This document shows, piece after piece, positions 1-6,036 of a stretch of DNA of 8,567 nucleotides. Within the stretch, counting starts at the first letter, position 1; each line of letters starts with the position of its first letter. Origin of the DNA: Actinomycetota bacterium (lineage in GTDB: Bacteria > Actinomycetota > Actinomycetes > Nanopelagicales > Nanopelagicaceae); NCBI GenBank assembly GCA_009699765.1, contig WLNN01000051.1, positions 1 to 8,567 on the forward strand, given 5' to 3'. Below the pieces are notes generated by a model. That model worked only from the letters and a program-made list of their open reading frames with translations. It did no database searches and was not told where the DNA came from. Position numbers and translations under genes: made by a program.

Positions 1-111
1 ATCTACGTTGAAGTTTGCTCAGTCTGCCACCCGTTCTACACAGGTAAGCAGCGCATCCTTGATACTGGCGGACGCGTCGCTAAGTTCGAAGAGCGTTTCG
101 GTAAGAAGTAG
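1..111 (+). CDS. rpmE: 50S ribosomal protein L31, C-terminal part (5' end outside window)
   Basis: The window opens inside this gene, in frame 1, and the last 36 residues are visible before TAG at 109-111. L31 is a small protein of the large ribosomal subunit. The visible part contains [12 protein letters not shown], the second half of the zinc-ribbon of the Cys-containing (C+) L31 type, with its second Cys pair at visible residues 6 and 9. It is followed by the conserved stretch around [16 protein letters not shown]. The first Cys pair lies upstream of the window and cannot be checked. The gene ends just before a strong terminator. In Actinobacteria rpmE normally sits between rho and prfA, which fits the gene that follows. 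The identification is secure although the gene is truncated by the window edge. Confidence 0.93.
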   Translation: MYVEVCSVCHPFYTGKQRILDTGGRVAKFEERFGKK

Positions 112-117
112 CTTTCT

Positions 118-168
118 AAAAAGACCGCCAACGCAGCCACATTTGTGTGCTGCGGGCGGTCTTTTTTA
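118..168 (+). terminator. rho-independent terminator after rpmE
   Basis: GACCGCC at 123-129 pairs with GGCGGTC at 155-161. After an AA bulge (130-131) the stem continues as CGCAGC (132-137) with GCTGCG (149-154), and possibly CACA with TGTG inside. The 3' arm runs straight into a T tract (162-167). The 5' arm is preceded by five A residues (118-122), so the structure would also end transcription on the minus strand, although no converging gene is visible. It begins 6 bases after the rpmE stop and separates rpmE from prfA. Confidence 0.93.
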
Positions 169-180
169 TTCCTAAATTTT

Positions 181-209
181 TTGCAATAACCAAGTTGATA
201 ACCTGATTA
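181..209 (+). promoter_or_regulatory. possible prfA promoter
   Basis: The AT-rich gap between the rpmE terminator and prfA is where a new promoter is expected. TTGCAA (181-186) and TGATTA (204-209) are 17 bases apart and resemble a sigma70-type -35 and -10. An alternative pair is TTGATA (195-200) with TGAATT (218-223), also 17 bases apart. Neither -10 is a good match and the region is generally AT-rich, so the existence of a promoter is likely but its exact position is a guess. Confidence 0.3.
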
Positions 210-256
210 ATAAAAAATGAATTAAACAATAAAGTGAAATAGAAGGGAGAAGCCAG

Positions 257-1339
257 ATGACAGATAATCGTTTTGCATCCGCACATGAGATGGTGCGCGA
301 ATATCAAGAGCTCGAAGAGAAAATGGCCGACCCTTCGATTCATGAAGATCAAGGTAAGGCGCGCCTACTAGGTCGTCGCTACGCCCAACTTGGTCCAGTT
401 GTTGCTGGATTTAATGCATGGAAGAGCGCTAACGATGATCTTGCGGCAGCACGTGAGATGGCTGCCGAGGATCCTGAATTTGCAGCTGAGATACCAGCGA
501 TGGAAGCAACGGTTGAAGAGACTGCACAAAAATTAGAAGAACTCCTTCTCCCTCGTGACCCTAACGATGATCGAGATGTGATTATGGAAGTTAAGGCTGG
601 GGCAGGTGGAGATGAATCCGCGCTCTTTGCCGGAGATTTAGTACGTATGTACCAACGCTATGCAGAGAAGCACAATTGGAAAGTTGAGATTATTGATCTA
701 ACCGATGCTGATCTTGGCGGATATAAAGATATTTCTATGGCAATCAAATCTAAGGGAACACCTGAACCCGGTAACTCTCCATATGCACGTCTAAAGTTCG
801 AAGGCGGAGTACATCGCGTGCAACGCGTGCCAGAGACTGAAAGCCAAGGACGAATTCATACATCTGCAGCGGGTGTTTTGATTCTGCCTGAGGCAGAAGA
901 AGTAGATGTCGAGCTAAATATGAGTGATGTACGAGTAGATGTGTATCGCTCATCCGGTCCTGGCGGTCAATCAGTTAATACAACTGACTCTGCTGTACGC
1001 CTTACGCATGTTCCAACTGGCATTGTTGTTTCATGCCAGAACGAGAAGTCACAGTTACAGAATAAAGAGTCCGCACTTCGTATTTTGCGTGCACGATTGC
1101 TTGTCGATGCGCAGGAAAAGGCTGAAGCGCTGGCATCAGCAGAGCGTAAGAGCCAGGTGCGTACTGTTGATCGTTCCGAGCGAATTCGAACCTACAACTA
1201 CCCTGAAAATCGTCTTAGCGATCACCGCGTTAATTACAAATCAAATAATCTTGATGCGGTGCTCAACGGCGAACTTGATGATGTAATTCAAGCTTTGCTC
1301 GATGCCGATAAGGCAGCAAAGCTCTCTGCGACCAACTAA
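257..1339 (+). CDS. prfA: Peptide chain release factor 1 (RF1)
   Basis: This is the class I release factor that reads UAA and UAG in the ribosomal A site and triggers release of the finished protein. At 360 residues it has the usual RF1 length. The peptide-anticodon loop is the RF1-type P-x-T, here PET at residues 192-194 within [21 protein letters not shown]2 would have SPF. The catalytic loop GPGGQ has its GGQ at 236-238. The conserved segment [15 protein letters not shown] lies at 114-128, and [18 protein letters not shown] at 307-324 is also typical. The ATG at 257 follows AAGGGAGA (243-250) at good spacing. The gene is first after the rpmE terminator and is followed 8 bases later by prmC, whose product methylates the GGQ glutamine. 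Identification is certain. Confidence 0.98.
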   Translation: MTDNRFASAHEMVREYQELEEKMADPSIHEDQGKARLLGRRYAQLGPVVAGFNAWKSANDDLAAAREMAAEDPEFAAEIPAMEATVEETAQKLEELLLPRDPNDDRDVIMEVKAGAGGDESALFAGDLVRMYQRYAEKHNWKVEIIDLTDADLGGYKDISMAIKSKGTPEPGNSPYARLKFEGGVHRVQRVPETESQGRIHTSAAGVLILPEAEEVDVELNMSDVRVDVYRSSGPGGQSVNTTDSAVRLTHVPTGIVVSCQNEKSQLQNKESALRILRARLLVDAQEKAEALASAERKSQVRTVDRSERIRTYNYPENRLSDHRVNYKSNNLDAVLNGELDDVIQALLDADKAAKLSATN

Positions 1340-1347
1340 TTAGCGCT

Positions 1348-2202
1348 ATGGAACTTACATTCAAAGAATTCTTGCGTGGCGGAAAAGAACAATTATCTGC
1401 AGCAGGTTTTCCTGAGGTTGATGCAGAACATTTATTGGCACATGTTCTAGGAATTTCTCGAATGGAACTACACAATCCGCTAGCTGTCGAAAATGCAATT
1501 ACTGCTATTGGCGATATAACTCTAATTGAAGAGAATTTCTGGAAATTACTAGATCGCCGTATTGCGCATGAACCACTGCAATACCTGACCGGTATTGCAT
1601 ACTTTAGATATCTCGAGCTCGAAGTTGGGCCTGGAGTACTTGTGCCTCGTCCTGAGAGCGAACTTCTTGTCGAGGCAGTTTTAAAAAATATTGAGGGACG
1701 CACAGGTGCGGTAAGCGTTGTCGATCTTGGAGCTGGTTCGGGGGCACTTACATTGGCAATTGCAACTGAAGCGCCGCAGACCCATGTAATTGCAGTTGAG
1801 AAAGATCCTGAAGCAGTTTTCTGGCTTCGAAAAAATGTTGCTCTCATTTCAGAAGACGTTCGAATTCTTGAATGCGATGTAGCCGATGCGCTCGAGGGAG
1901 TGAAATGCGATGTAGTTATTGCAAACCCTCCTTATGTTCCAGATGGCCAAGAGCTTCCTCGCGATGTGGCCGAACACGAGCCTGCAGTTGCGCTGTACGG
2001 CGGAAGCACTGGAATGGAGATACCGCAGAGATTTATCGTTGCCGCTGCTCGTTTACTCAAGAGTGGTGGTTTTTTCGCGATTGAACATCACGAAAGTCAG
2101 CCCGTCTCAATAGCAGCCTCACTCGCTGAAGAATTTATTGATATAGAAAACCATAAAGATCTTCTTGGTCGCCCTCGCTTCACCACAGGAACTAGGAGAT
2201 AA
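1348..2202 (+). CDS. prmC: Peptide chain release factor N5-glutamine methyltransferase (PrmC/HemK)
   Basis: PrmC is a cytoplasmic S-adenosylmethionine-dependent enzyme that methylates the glutamine of the GGQ motif in release factors. The substrate gene prfA lies directly upstream. The protein has 284 residues, usual for the family. It has an N-terminal helical substrate-binding domain (about 1-85), then a Rossmann methyltransferase domain with the SAM-binding motif VVDLGAGSGAL (124-134) and the signature NPPY (193-196) that binds the amide nitrogen of the glutamine. The RPESE segment (101-105) and the C-terminal DLLGRPRFTTG (271-281) are also typical of PrmC. The ATG lies 8 bases after the prfA stop with no clear Shine-Dalgarno, so translation is probably coupled to prfA. 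Early HemK annotations as a haem enzyme were wrong. Confidence 0.96.
   Translation: MELTFKEFLRGGKEQLSAAGFPEVDAEHLLAHVLGISRMELHNPLAVENAITAIGDITLIEENFWKLLDRRIAHEPLQYLTGIAYFRYLELEVGPGVLVPRPESELLVEAVLKNIEGRTGAVSVVDLGAGSGALTLAIATEAPQTHVIAVEKDPEAVFWLRKNVALISEDVRILECDVADALEGVKCDVVIANPPYVPDGQELPRDVAEHEPAVALYGGSTGMEIPQRFIVAAARLLKSGGFFAIEHHESQPVSIAASLAEEFIDIENHKDLLGRPRFTTGTRR
2194..2198 (+). promoter_or_regulatory. Shine-Dalgarno deciding the start of the Sua5-like gene
   Basis: AGGAG lies within the last codons of prmC. It is only 4 bases from a TTG at 2203 but 10 bases from the ATG at 2209, both in the same frame. The ATG is preferred because of the codon and because 4 bases is very short spacing. 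If TTG were used the protein would gain two residues. Confidence 0.6.
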
Positions 2203-2208
2203 TTGGGT

Positions 2209-2862
2209 ATGGAGAGAGTCAATCTTCTTGAGGGCGATATTAAAGATCACATTGCTTTGGCTCTTAAGGGAATCAGAGATGGCTACATAATTTGTGCGCC
2301 GCTTGAACATGGTTATGTATTTCTTGCAGATGCATTTTCAGAATTTGCAGTTCGCGCCATGCATGTCTTGCGTGGAGATAATCTCGGTGTTAAAGCACAG
2401 GTACTTATTCACTCAGGTGAAACCATTACGGGTCTATCTCGATATGTAAATGACGATACTCGTGCTCTAATTAATCAATTTTGGCCAGGTCCGCTTTCAC
2501 TCAATCTTCACCCCAACATGGGTCTCAATTGGAATTTAGGCGATAATAATTCGCTCGATATTTTTAATGTGCGCGCACCGAAGGCTGAATTTATTTCAGC
2601 GCTCCTTAAAGAGAGCGGACCATTAGCGGTATCAAGTGCCGCTCGAGTTGGTCAGAAGCCCGCGCTTAACACTGATCGCATCTTTGTTCTCGAGTCTGAT
2701 TTAGCTGTGATGTTTGACGCAGGAGAATTGCCCGAAGGGCCAGCAACAACAATTGTGCAATCAGATGTAGATGGATTGACCATTATTCGAGAAGGTGCCA
2801 TCTCACGTGAGCAGCTAACTGCCGTCGTGCCCGCATTTTCTGATGAGCAACCAATAGGCTAG
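2209..2862 (+). CDS. Sua5/YciO/YrdC-domain protein with degraded active-site motifs
   Basis: By position after prmC and by its conserved frame, this is the actinobacterial Sua5-family gene. Normal members make threonylcarbamoyl-AMP from threonine, bicarbonate and ATP, the first step of tRNA t6A modification. The 217-residue protein keeps scaffold features: FWPGPLSL (91-98), GPLAVSSA (137-144), an ATTIV strand (179-183) and REGAIS (194-199). The ligand-binding motifs do not match. The usual PTDTVYG reads PLEHGYV (31-37), the usual K-x-R region reads LRGDNL (54-59), and the S-x-N motif of SSAN-SG reads SSAARVG (142-148). It is therefore a family member whose ability to bind ATP and threonine is doubtful; it may be a non-catalytic or repurposed paralogue. 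An open frame and tight operon packing argue against a pseudogene. The ATG is chosen over an upstream TTG at 2203. It ends 4 bases before glyA. Confidence 0.8.
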   Translation: MERVNLLEGDIKDHIALALKGIRDGYIICAPLEHGYVFLADAFSEFAVRAMHVLRGDNLGVKAQVLIHSGETITGLSRYVNDDTRALINQFWPGPLSLNLHPNMGLNWNLGDNNSLDIFNVRAPKAEFISALLKESGPLAVSSAARVGQKPALNTDRIFVLESDLAVMFDAGELPEGPATTIVQSDVDGLTIIREGAISREQLTAVVPAFSDEQPIG

Positions 2863-2866
2863 GCCC

Positions 2867-4144
2867 ATGTCTAATCCACTCTCAGACCCAGTTTTTTATG
2901 GCCCCGATTTTGAACTTCTGACGCAGCAAGATCCTGCTATTGCGGCCGTTCTTCTCTCCGAGCTAAAGCGCCAACAGACCAATCTGCAACTCATCGCATC
3001 AGAAAACTTCACTTCGCGCGCGGTTCTTGCGGCGCTTGGTTCAACGCTTTCTAACAAGTATGCCGAGGGCTATCCAGGCAAACGTTATTACGGTGGATGT
3101 GAAGAAGTAGATATCGCCGAAAACATCGCAATCGATCGCGCAAAGTCACTCTTCGGTGCAGACCATGCAAATGTTCAGCCACACTCTGGTGCAAGCGCTA
3201 ACGTCGCTGTCTATCAAGCTTTTACAAAACCTGGCGACACAGTTCTTGCAATGTCACTTCCACACGGTGGCCATTTAACTCACGGCTCTAAGGTGAATTT
3301 TTCCGGCAAGTGGTTCAACGTTGTTTCATACGGCGTTCGTCAAGATAACGAGCTCATTGACTACGACGAACTTCGTGATCTCGCTATCGCCAACAAGCCA
3401 AAGATGATTTGTTCAGGAGCAACTGCTTATCCATCACTTATTGACTTCGAAAAAGTTCGGGCAATTTGTGATGAAGTTGGAGCAATCATGTGGGTTGATG
3501 CTGCACACTTCATTGGGTTGGTCGCTGGAAAGGCAATCCCATCCCCAGTTCCGTATGCAGATGTTGTTTCATTTACGACCCATAAAGTGTTGCGCGGTCC
3601 TCGTGGCGGAATGATTCTTACAAAGGCAGAGCATGCAGCAGCAATTGATAAGGCAGTATTTCCTGGAATGCAGGGAGGGCCAATTATGTCTGCTGTTGCA
3701 GGTAAAGCTGTTGCGCTCGCTGAGTGCGCAACACCTGCTTATCAAAAGTATGCCAAGGATGTCATCGTTAACGCTCAATCACTTGCTGCTGCACTTGAAA
3801 CAGAAGGCATGCGTGCGGTTTCCGGCGGAACTCAAACTCACCTGGCACTCATTGATATTCGCGCAACTGGCGTAAATGGCAAGGTTGCGGATGAGCGTTG
3901 CGGGGCAGCGGGAATTGTTCTTAATAAGAACTCAATTCCATTTGATCCAGAAGCTCCATCAGTTACCTCAGGAATTCGTGTTGGAACTCCAGCAACGACA
4001 ACTCAGGGAATGGGTGTTGCTGAGATGAAGGTAATCGCTTCATTAATTGCACGCGCAATCAAGAGCGAAGATGCCGCAGCACATGCTGCAATCAAGTCTG
4101 AAGTGCATGCACTCACTGCCAAATTTCCGATTTACCAGGCATAA
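2867..4144 (+). CDS. glyA: Serine hydroxymethyltransferase
   Basis: GlyA is a cytoplasmic pyridoxal-phosphate enzyme that converts serine and tetrahydrofolate to glycine and 5,10-methylene-tetrahydrofolate, the main source of one-carbon units. The 425-residue length is normal. Visible family motifs are LIASENFTSRAV (42-53), SNKYAEGYPGKRYYGG (62-77), the HGGHLTHG segment (133-140), VDAAHFIGLVA (210-220) with the PLP-contacting Asp211 and His214, and STTHK-type FTTHKVLRGPRGG (236-248) with the Schiff-base Lys240. SGIRVGTPA near the C-terminus carries the substrate-carboxylate arginine. The ATG is 4 bases after the preceding stop and has no good Shine-Dalgarno, so translational coupling is likely. 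The first ~25 residues extend ahead of the conserved core, so a slightly later start cannot be fully excluded, though none looks better. Confidence 0.97.
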   Translation: MSNPLSDPVFYGPDFELLTQQDPAIAAVLLSELKRQQTNLQLIASENFTSRAVLAALGSTLSNKYAEGYPGKRYYGGCEEVDIAENIAIDRAKSLFGADHANVQPHSGASANVAVYQAFTKPGDTVLAMSLPHGGHLTHGSKVNFSGKWFNVVSYGVRQDNELIDYDELRDLAIANKPKMICSGATAYPSLIDFEKVRAICDEVGAIMWVDAAHFIGLVAGKAIPSPVPYADVVSFTTHKVLRGPRGGMILTKAEHAAAIDKAVFPGMQGGPIMSAVAGKAVALAECATPAYQKYAKDVIVNAQSLAAALETEGMRAVSGGTQTHLALIDIRATGVNGKVADERCGAAGIVLNKNSIPFDPEAPSVTSGIRVGTPATTTQGMGVAEMKVIASLIARAIKSEDAAAHAAIKSEVHALTAKFPIYQA

Positions 4145-4159
4145 CCGAAAGATTTAGAA

Positions 4160-5257
4160 ATGCGCGAGTACTTAGTAACACTTCTGCTTGCGGCATCCAT
4201 CTGTTATGTCGTAACCCCATATGTTCGCAAATGGGCTATTCGTTTCGGAGTAGTTGCGAAAATTCGCGAACGCGATGTACATACAACACCTACACCCCGA
4301 TGGGGTGGGCTGGCGATGTGGATCGGCATGGCTGTTACTTTTGCAATAACTAACCACTTATCTTTGGTTGGTAAATCCTTTACTCGAGAATCAATTGGAA
4401 TATTTCTAGCAGCGACATTCCTAGTTCTTTTGGGAATGATTGATGATCGATTCGAGCTTGATGCACTTACTAAATTAGCAGGACAGGCGCTAGCTGCTGG
4501 AATTCTGCTCATCTACGGTGTTCAAATTTTTTGGTTACCAATCAATGGTGTGATGACATTGCCTCCGAGCATCGGTCAATTGCTCACAGTTGTAGTTGTT
4601 CTAGTAACGATTAATGCAGTCAATTTCATCGATGGCCTTGATGGCTTAGCAGCGGGAATTGTCGCGATCTCTGGCGCAGCATTCTTTGCCTTTGCATATT
4701 TGTTAGCTGTGATTTATGGATTCAGCCGTGCTGGTTCCCCATCGCTAATAACCGCAATTCTTATTGGTGTTTGCATTGGGTTCTTACCGCATAACGCCTA
4801 TCCAGCCCGCATATTTATGGGGGACTCAGGATCAATGTTATTGGGACTGCTTTTGGCGGCTTCTGCAATCACATTAACAGGACAGATTGATCCCAACGCA
4901 ATCTCAGAAGAGAAGCTTGGACCAACGCTTCTTCCACTTGCACTTCCATTGGCGGTTCTTGCAATTCCACTGATTGATTTATTCTCAGCCATTTTTCGGC
5001 GCTTGCGGGCAGGTAAATCACCGTTTTCTTCAGATAAAGAGCATATGCATCACCGAATTATGCGAGCTGGAAATACTCAGACACGTACTGCGCTCATCAT
5101 GTATCTCTGGACGGCAACAATTGCATTCCCAGTTTCAATATCTGCATTTACTCCATTATGGGTTGCAGGAATTCTCTTTGCGACAATGCTTGCTTTTACT
5201 CTCAACTTTGCTCGCAAGCGACCAGAGCGCGCATCAGTTAAGGTGATGTCACTATGA
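4160..5257 (+). CDS. Polyprenyl-phosphate GlcNAc-1-phosphate transferase, MraY/WecA/TagO family
   Basis: This integral membrane enzyme transfers a sugar-1-phosphate from a UDP-sugar to a polyprenyl-phosphate carrier, the first step in building a cell-wall glycopolymer. At 365 residues it is mostly hydrophobic helices. Family motifs are present in order: PTPRWGG (44-50), the Mg-binding pair in MIDDRFELD (93-101), NFIDGLDGLAAG (155-166), FMGDSGSMLLG (219-229) and HMHHR (295-299). The HxHHR form of the last motif is typical of the WecA/TagO/Rfe branch rather than of MraY. Position before the atp genes matches the actinobacterial wecA (rfe) gene. The likely donor is UDP-GlcNAc by family, but the sugar and the final polymer cannot be read from the sequence. 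The start follows a weak GAAAG. The stop overlaps the next start by four bases (ATGA). Confidence 0.92.
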   Translation: MREYLVTLLLAASICYVVTPYVRKWAIRFGVVAKIRERDVHTTPTPRWGGLAMWIGMAVTFAITNHLSLVGKSFTRESIGIFLAATFLVLLGMIDDRFELDALTKLAGQALAAGILLIYGVQIFWLPINGVMTLPPSIGQLLTVVVVLVTINAVNFIDGLDGLAAGIVAISGAAFFAFAYLLAVIYGFSRAGSPSLITAILIGVCIGFLPHNAYPARIFMGDSGSMLLGLLLAASAITLTGQIDPNAISEEKLGPTLLPLALPLAVLAIPLIDLFSAIFRRLRAGKSPFSSDKEHMHHRIMRAGNTQTRTALIMYLWTATIAFPVSISAFTPLWVAGILFATMLAFTLNFARKRPERASVKVMSL

Positions 5258-5658
5258 GCAGCGAGAGAGAACTTCTTCGCGGCGCACTTGTTCCAACTTT
5301 GATAGTTGGTGTGGTCGCACTTATTGCATCAACAGTTGTTAAAGGTTCTGCTGGTTTCTTCGGTGCGCTATTGGCACAAGCCATAGTGGTTATCTTTTTT
5401 GCGGCACATCTTGTTGTCGCAAAGCTGACGCGTGATGCCGATCCAATGACAACAATGGCTTTGGCGATGGCCTCATATTTTGTAAAGTTATTTATCTTTG
5501 GCGGATTTCTGCTTCTTGTAACTCGCTTGGTGCCTGTCGAAAACTGCAATAGAACCGCCTTTGGTATCAGTGCTATTTCAGCAACTTTCGCCTGGTTAGG
5601 CGGAGAAATCGCTACTTATCTCAAATTGAAAACTCATCTACAATTACCCAAGTCCTAA
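5254..5658 (+). CDS. Small four-helix membrane protein, ATP synthase protein I-like (AtpI)
   Basis: A 134-residue protein with four predicted membrane helices at about 12-29, 33-55, 67-91 and 99-121, a charged N-terminus and a short polar C-tail. It sits between the WecA-type gene and the ATP synthase genes, where Mycobacterium has Rv1303 and many bacteria have atpI. AtpI-type proteins are regarded as non-structural factors for Fo assembly or ion supply. The call rests on topology, size and position, since such proteins diverge strongly and I see no strong motif. The ATG overlaps the preceding stop (ATGA at 5254-5257), indicating translational coupling. Its last codons are included in a short tandem repeat that runs into the intergenic gap. 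Confidence 0.68.
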   Translation: MSSERELLRGALVPTLIVGVVALIASTVVKGSAGFFGALLAQAIVVIFFAAHLVVAKLTRDADPMTTMALAMASYFVKLFIFGGFLLLVTRLVPVENCNRTAFGISAISATFAWLGGEIATYLKLKTHLQLPKS

Positions 5659-5691
5659 GTAACAAGTCCTAAGCTACAAGTATTAAGTTAA
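5650..5691 (+). repeat. three imperfect tandem copies of a 14-base unit across a stop codon
   Basis: Units are AAGTCCTAAGTAAC (5650-5663), AAGTCCTAAGCTAC (5664-5677) and AAGTATTAAGTTAA (5678-5691). The first unit contains the last two sense codons and the TAA of the AtpI-like gene, so each later copy is a duplicate of the gene's end. The array stops one base before the AAGGAG Shine-Dalgarno of the next gene. It most likely arose by replication slippage; a regulatory role is not evident. Confidence 0.8.
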
Positions 5692-5703
5692 GAAGGAGTC
5701 ACA

Positions 5704-5895
5704 ATGGCACGTGGAAATGAAGCTGACGCTTACTGGTCTATCTTCGGCTACCTCGTCTCAGGCCTGCTCTTTTGGGGCGGCGTTGGCTACTTCGCAGCCC
5801 GTTTCTTCGATAAGCCTTACCTGACTTTGATTGGTTTGCTCGTCGGAATCACAGGAGCCATCTACCTGATCTGGCTTCGTTTCGGCCGTCAATAA
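5704..5895 (+). CDS. AtpZ/AtpI-family two-helix membrane protein
   Basis: A 63-residue protein with two membrane helices at about 12-31 and 39-58 joined by the short polar loop FFDKPYL. The glycine-rich first helix (GYLVSGLLFWGGVGYFAARF) and the Asp just after it resemble the AtpZ/AtpI family of small Fo-associated proteins encoded ahead of atpB. In other bacteria AtpZ, with AtpI, is implicated in ATP synthase assembly or in Ca/Mg transport supporting it; here this is inference. A strong Shine-Dalgarno, AAGGAG (5693-5698), lies 5 bases before the ATG, much stronger than those of the upstream genes. This and its codon choice suggest high expression. It is the second AtpI-type protein in a row. 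Confidence 0.72.
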   Translation: MARGNEADAYWSIFGYLVSGLLFWGGVGYFAARFFDKPYLTLIGLLVGITGAIYLIWLRFGRQ

Positions 5896-5900
5896 GACCG

Positions 5901-5919
5901 CCTCAAGTACTACTTGAGG
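5901..5919 (+). other. hairpin downstream of the AtpZ-like gene
   Basis: A perfect 7-bp stem CCTCAAG (5901-5907) with CTTGAGG (5913-5919) encloses a 5-base loop, starting 5 bases after the stop. There is no T tract after it, so it is not a standard terminator. It could be a processing or mRNA-stability element between the AtpZ-like gene and atpB. Confidence 0.5.
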
Positions 5920-6023
5920 GTGATGCGCCACACAAAGACGCCTCCCATTCTGATTTCTCCCTATAGGGCTTAACCCCCTAATCTTTGCCATGACTCAATG
6001 ACATCAATTGAGCTAATCAAATT

Positions 6024-6030
6024 GAGGGAG
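6024..6030 (+). promoter_or_regulatory. Shine-Dalgarno deciding the atpB start
   Basis: GAGGGAG lies 6 bases before GTG at 6037, the ideal distance. The in-frame ATG at 5998 has no comparable site. This favours a GTG start for atpB and makes 5998-6036 untranslated leader. Confidence 0.7.
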
Positions 6031-6036
6031 TACAGG

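Larger units (their letters stand above)
5896..6036 (+). promoter_or_regulatory. atpB leader with several short inverted repeats
   Basis: This 141-base stretch is the longest gap downstream of prfA. It holds three local inverted repeats: CCTCAAG/CTTGAGG (5901-5919), TAGGG/CCCTA (5964-5980) and CTCAAT/ATTGAG (5994-6012). CTCCCT (5957-5962) is the exact complement of AGGGAG in the atpB Shine-Dalgarno (6025-6030), and a second CTCCC lies at 5942-5946. A second ATTGAG at 6021-6026 overlaps that Shine-Dalgarno, so 5994-5999 could pair with either copy. No convincing promoter is seen. A role in translational control or differential expression of the atp genes is inference. Confidence 0.4.

Noticed and set aside
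116..352. Minus-strand 78-codon open frame through the rpmE terminator and prfA start
   Set aside because: It runs through the terminator and the AT-rich promoter region, and its hydrophobic Phe/Leu content comes from A/T tracts.
1263..1847. A 194-codon open frame on the minus strand opposite the end of prfA and the start of prmC
   Set aside because: It lies wholly opposite two well-recognised genes, is rich in Ser, Arg and Pro in a low-complexity way, and has no recognisable family; it is a reading-frame shadow.
2867..2944. Later start for glyA to remove the N-terminal extension
   Set aside because: No in-frame ATG or GTG with a better ribosome-binding site lies between 2870 and 2944, and the start at 2867 is well placed for coupling to the preceding stop.
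4204..4512. Minus-strand open frame opposite the WecA-type gene
   Set aside because: It is antisense to a conserved membrane enzyme, shows no recognisable motif and has no plausible neighbours on that strand.
5238..5549. Minus-strand 103-codon open frame opposite the AtpI-like gene
   Set aside because: The + strand frame is membrane-like, overlaps the previous stop in ATGA fashion and fits the operon, whereas the minus frame is Ser/Thr/Ala low-complexity.
5901..5919. Hairpin after the AtpZ-like gene as an intrinsic terminator
   Set aside because: The stem is only 7 bp and GGTGATGCG follows instead of a T tract; termination here would also separate it from atpB.
5962..5984. TATAGG or TAATCT as a -10 element for an atpB promoter
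   Set aside because: No matching -35 hexamer lies 16-18 bases upstream of either, so there is not enough to call a promoter.
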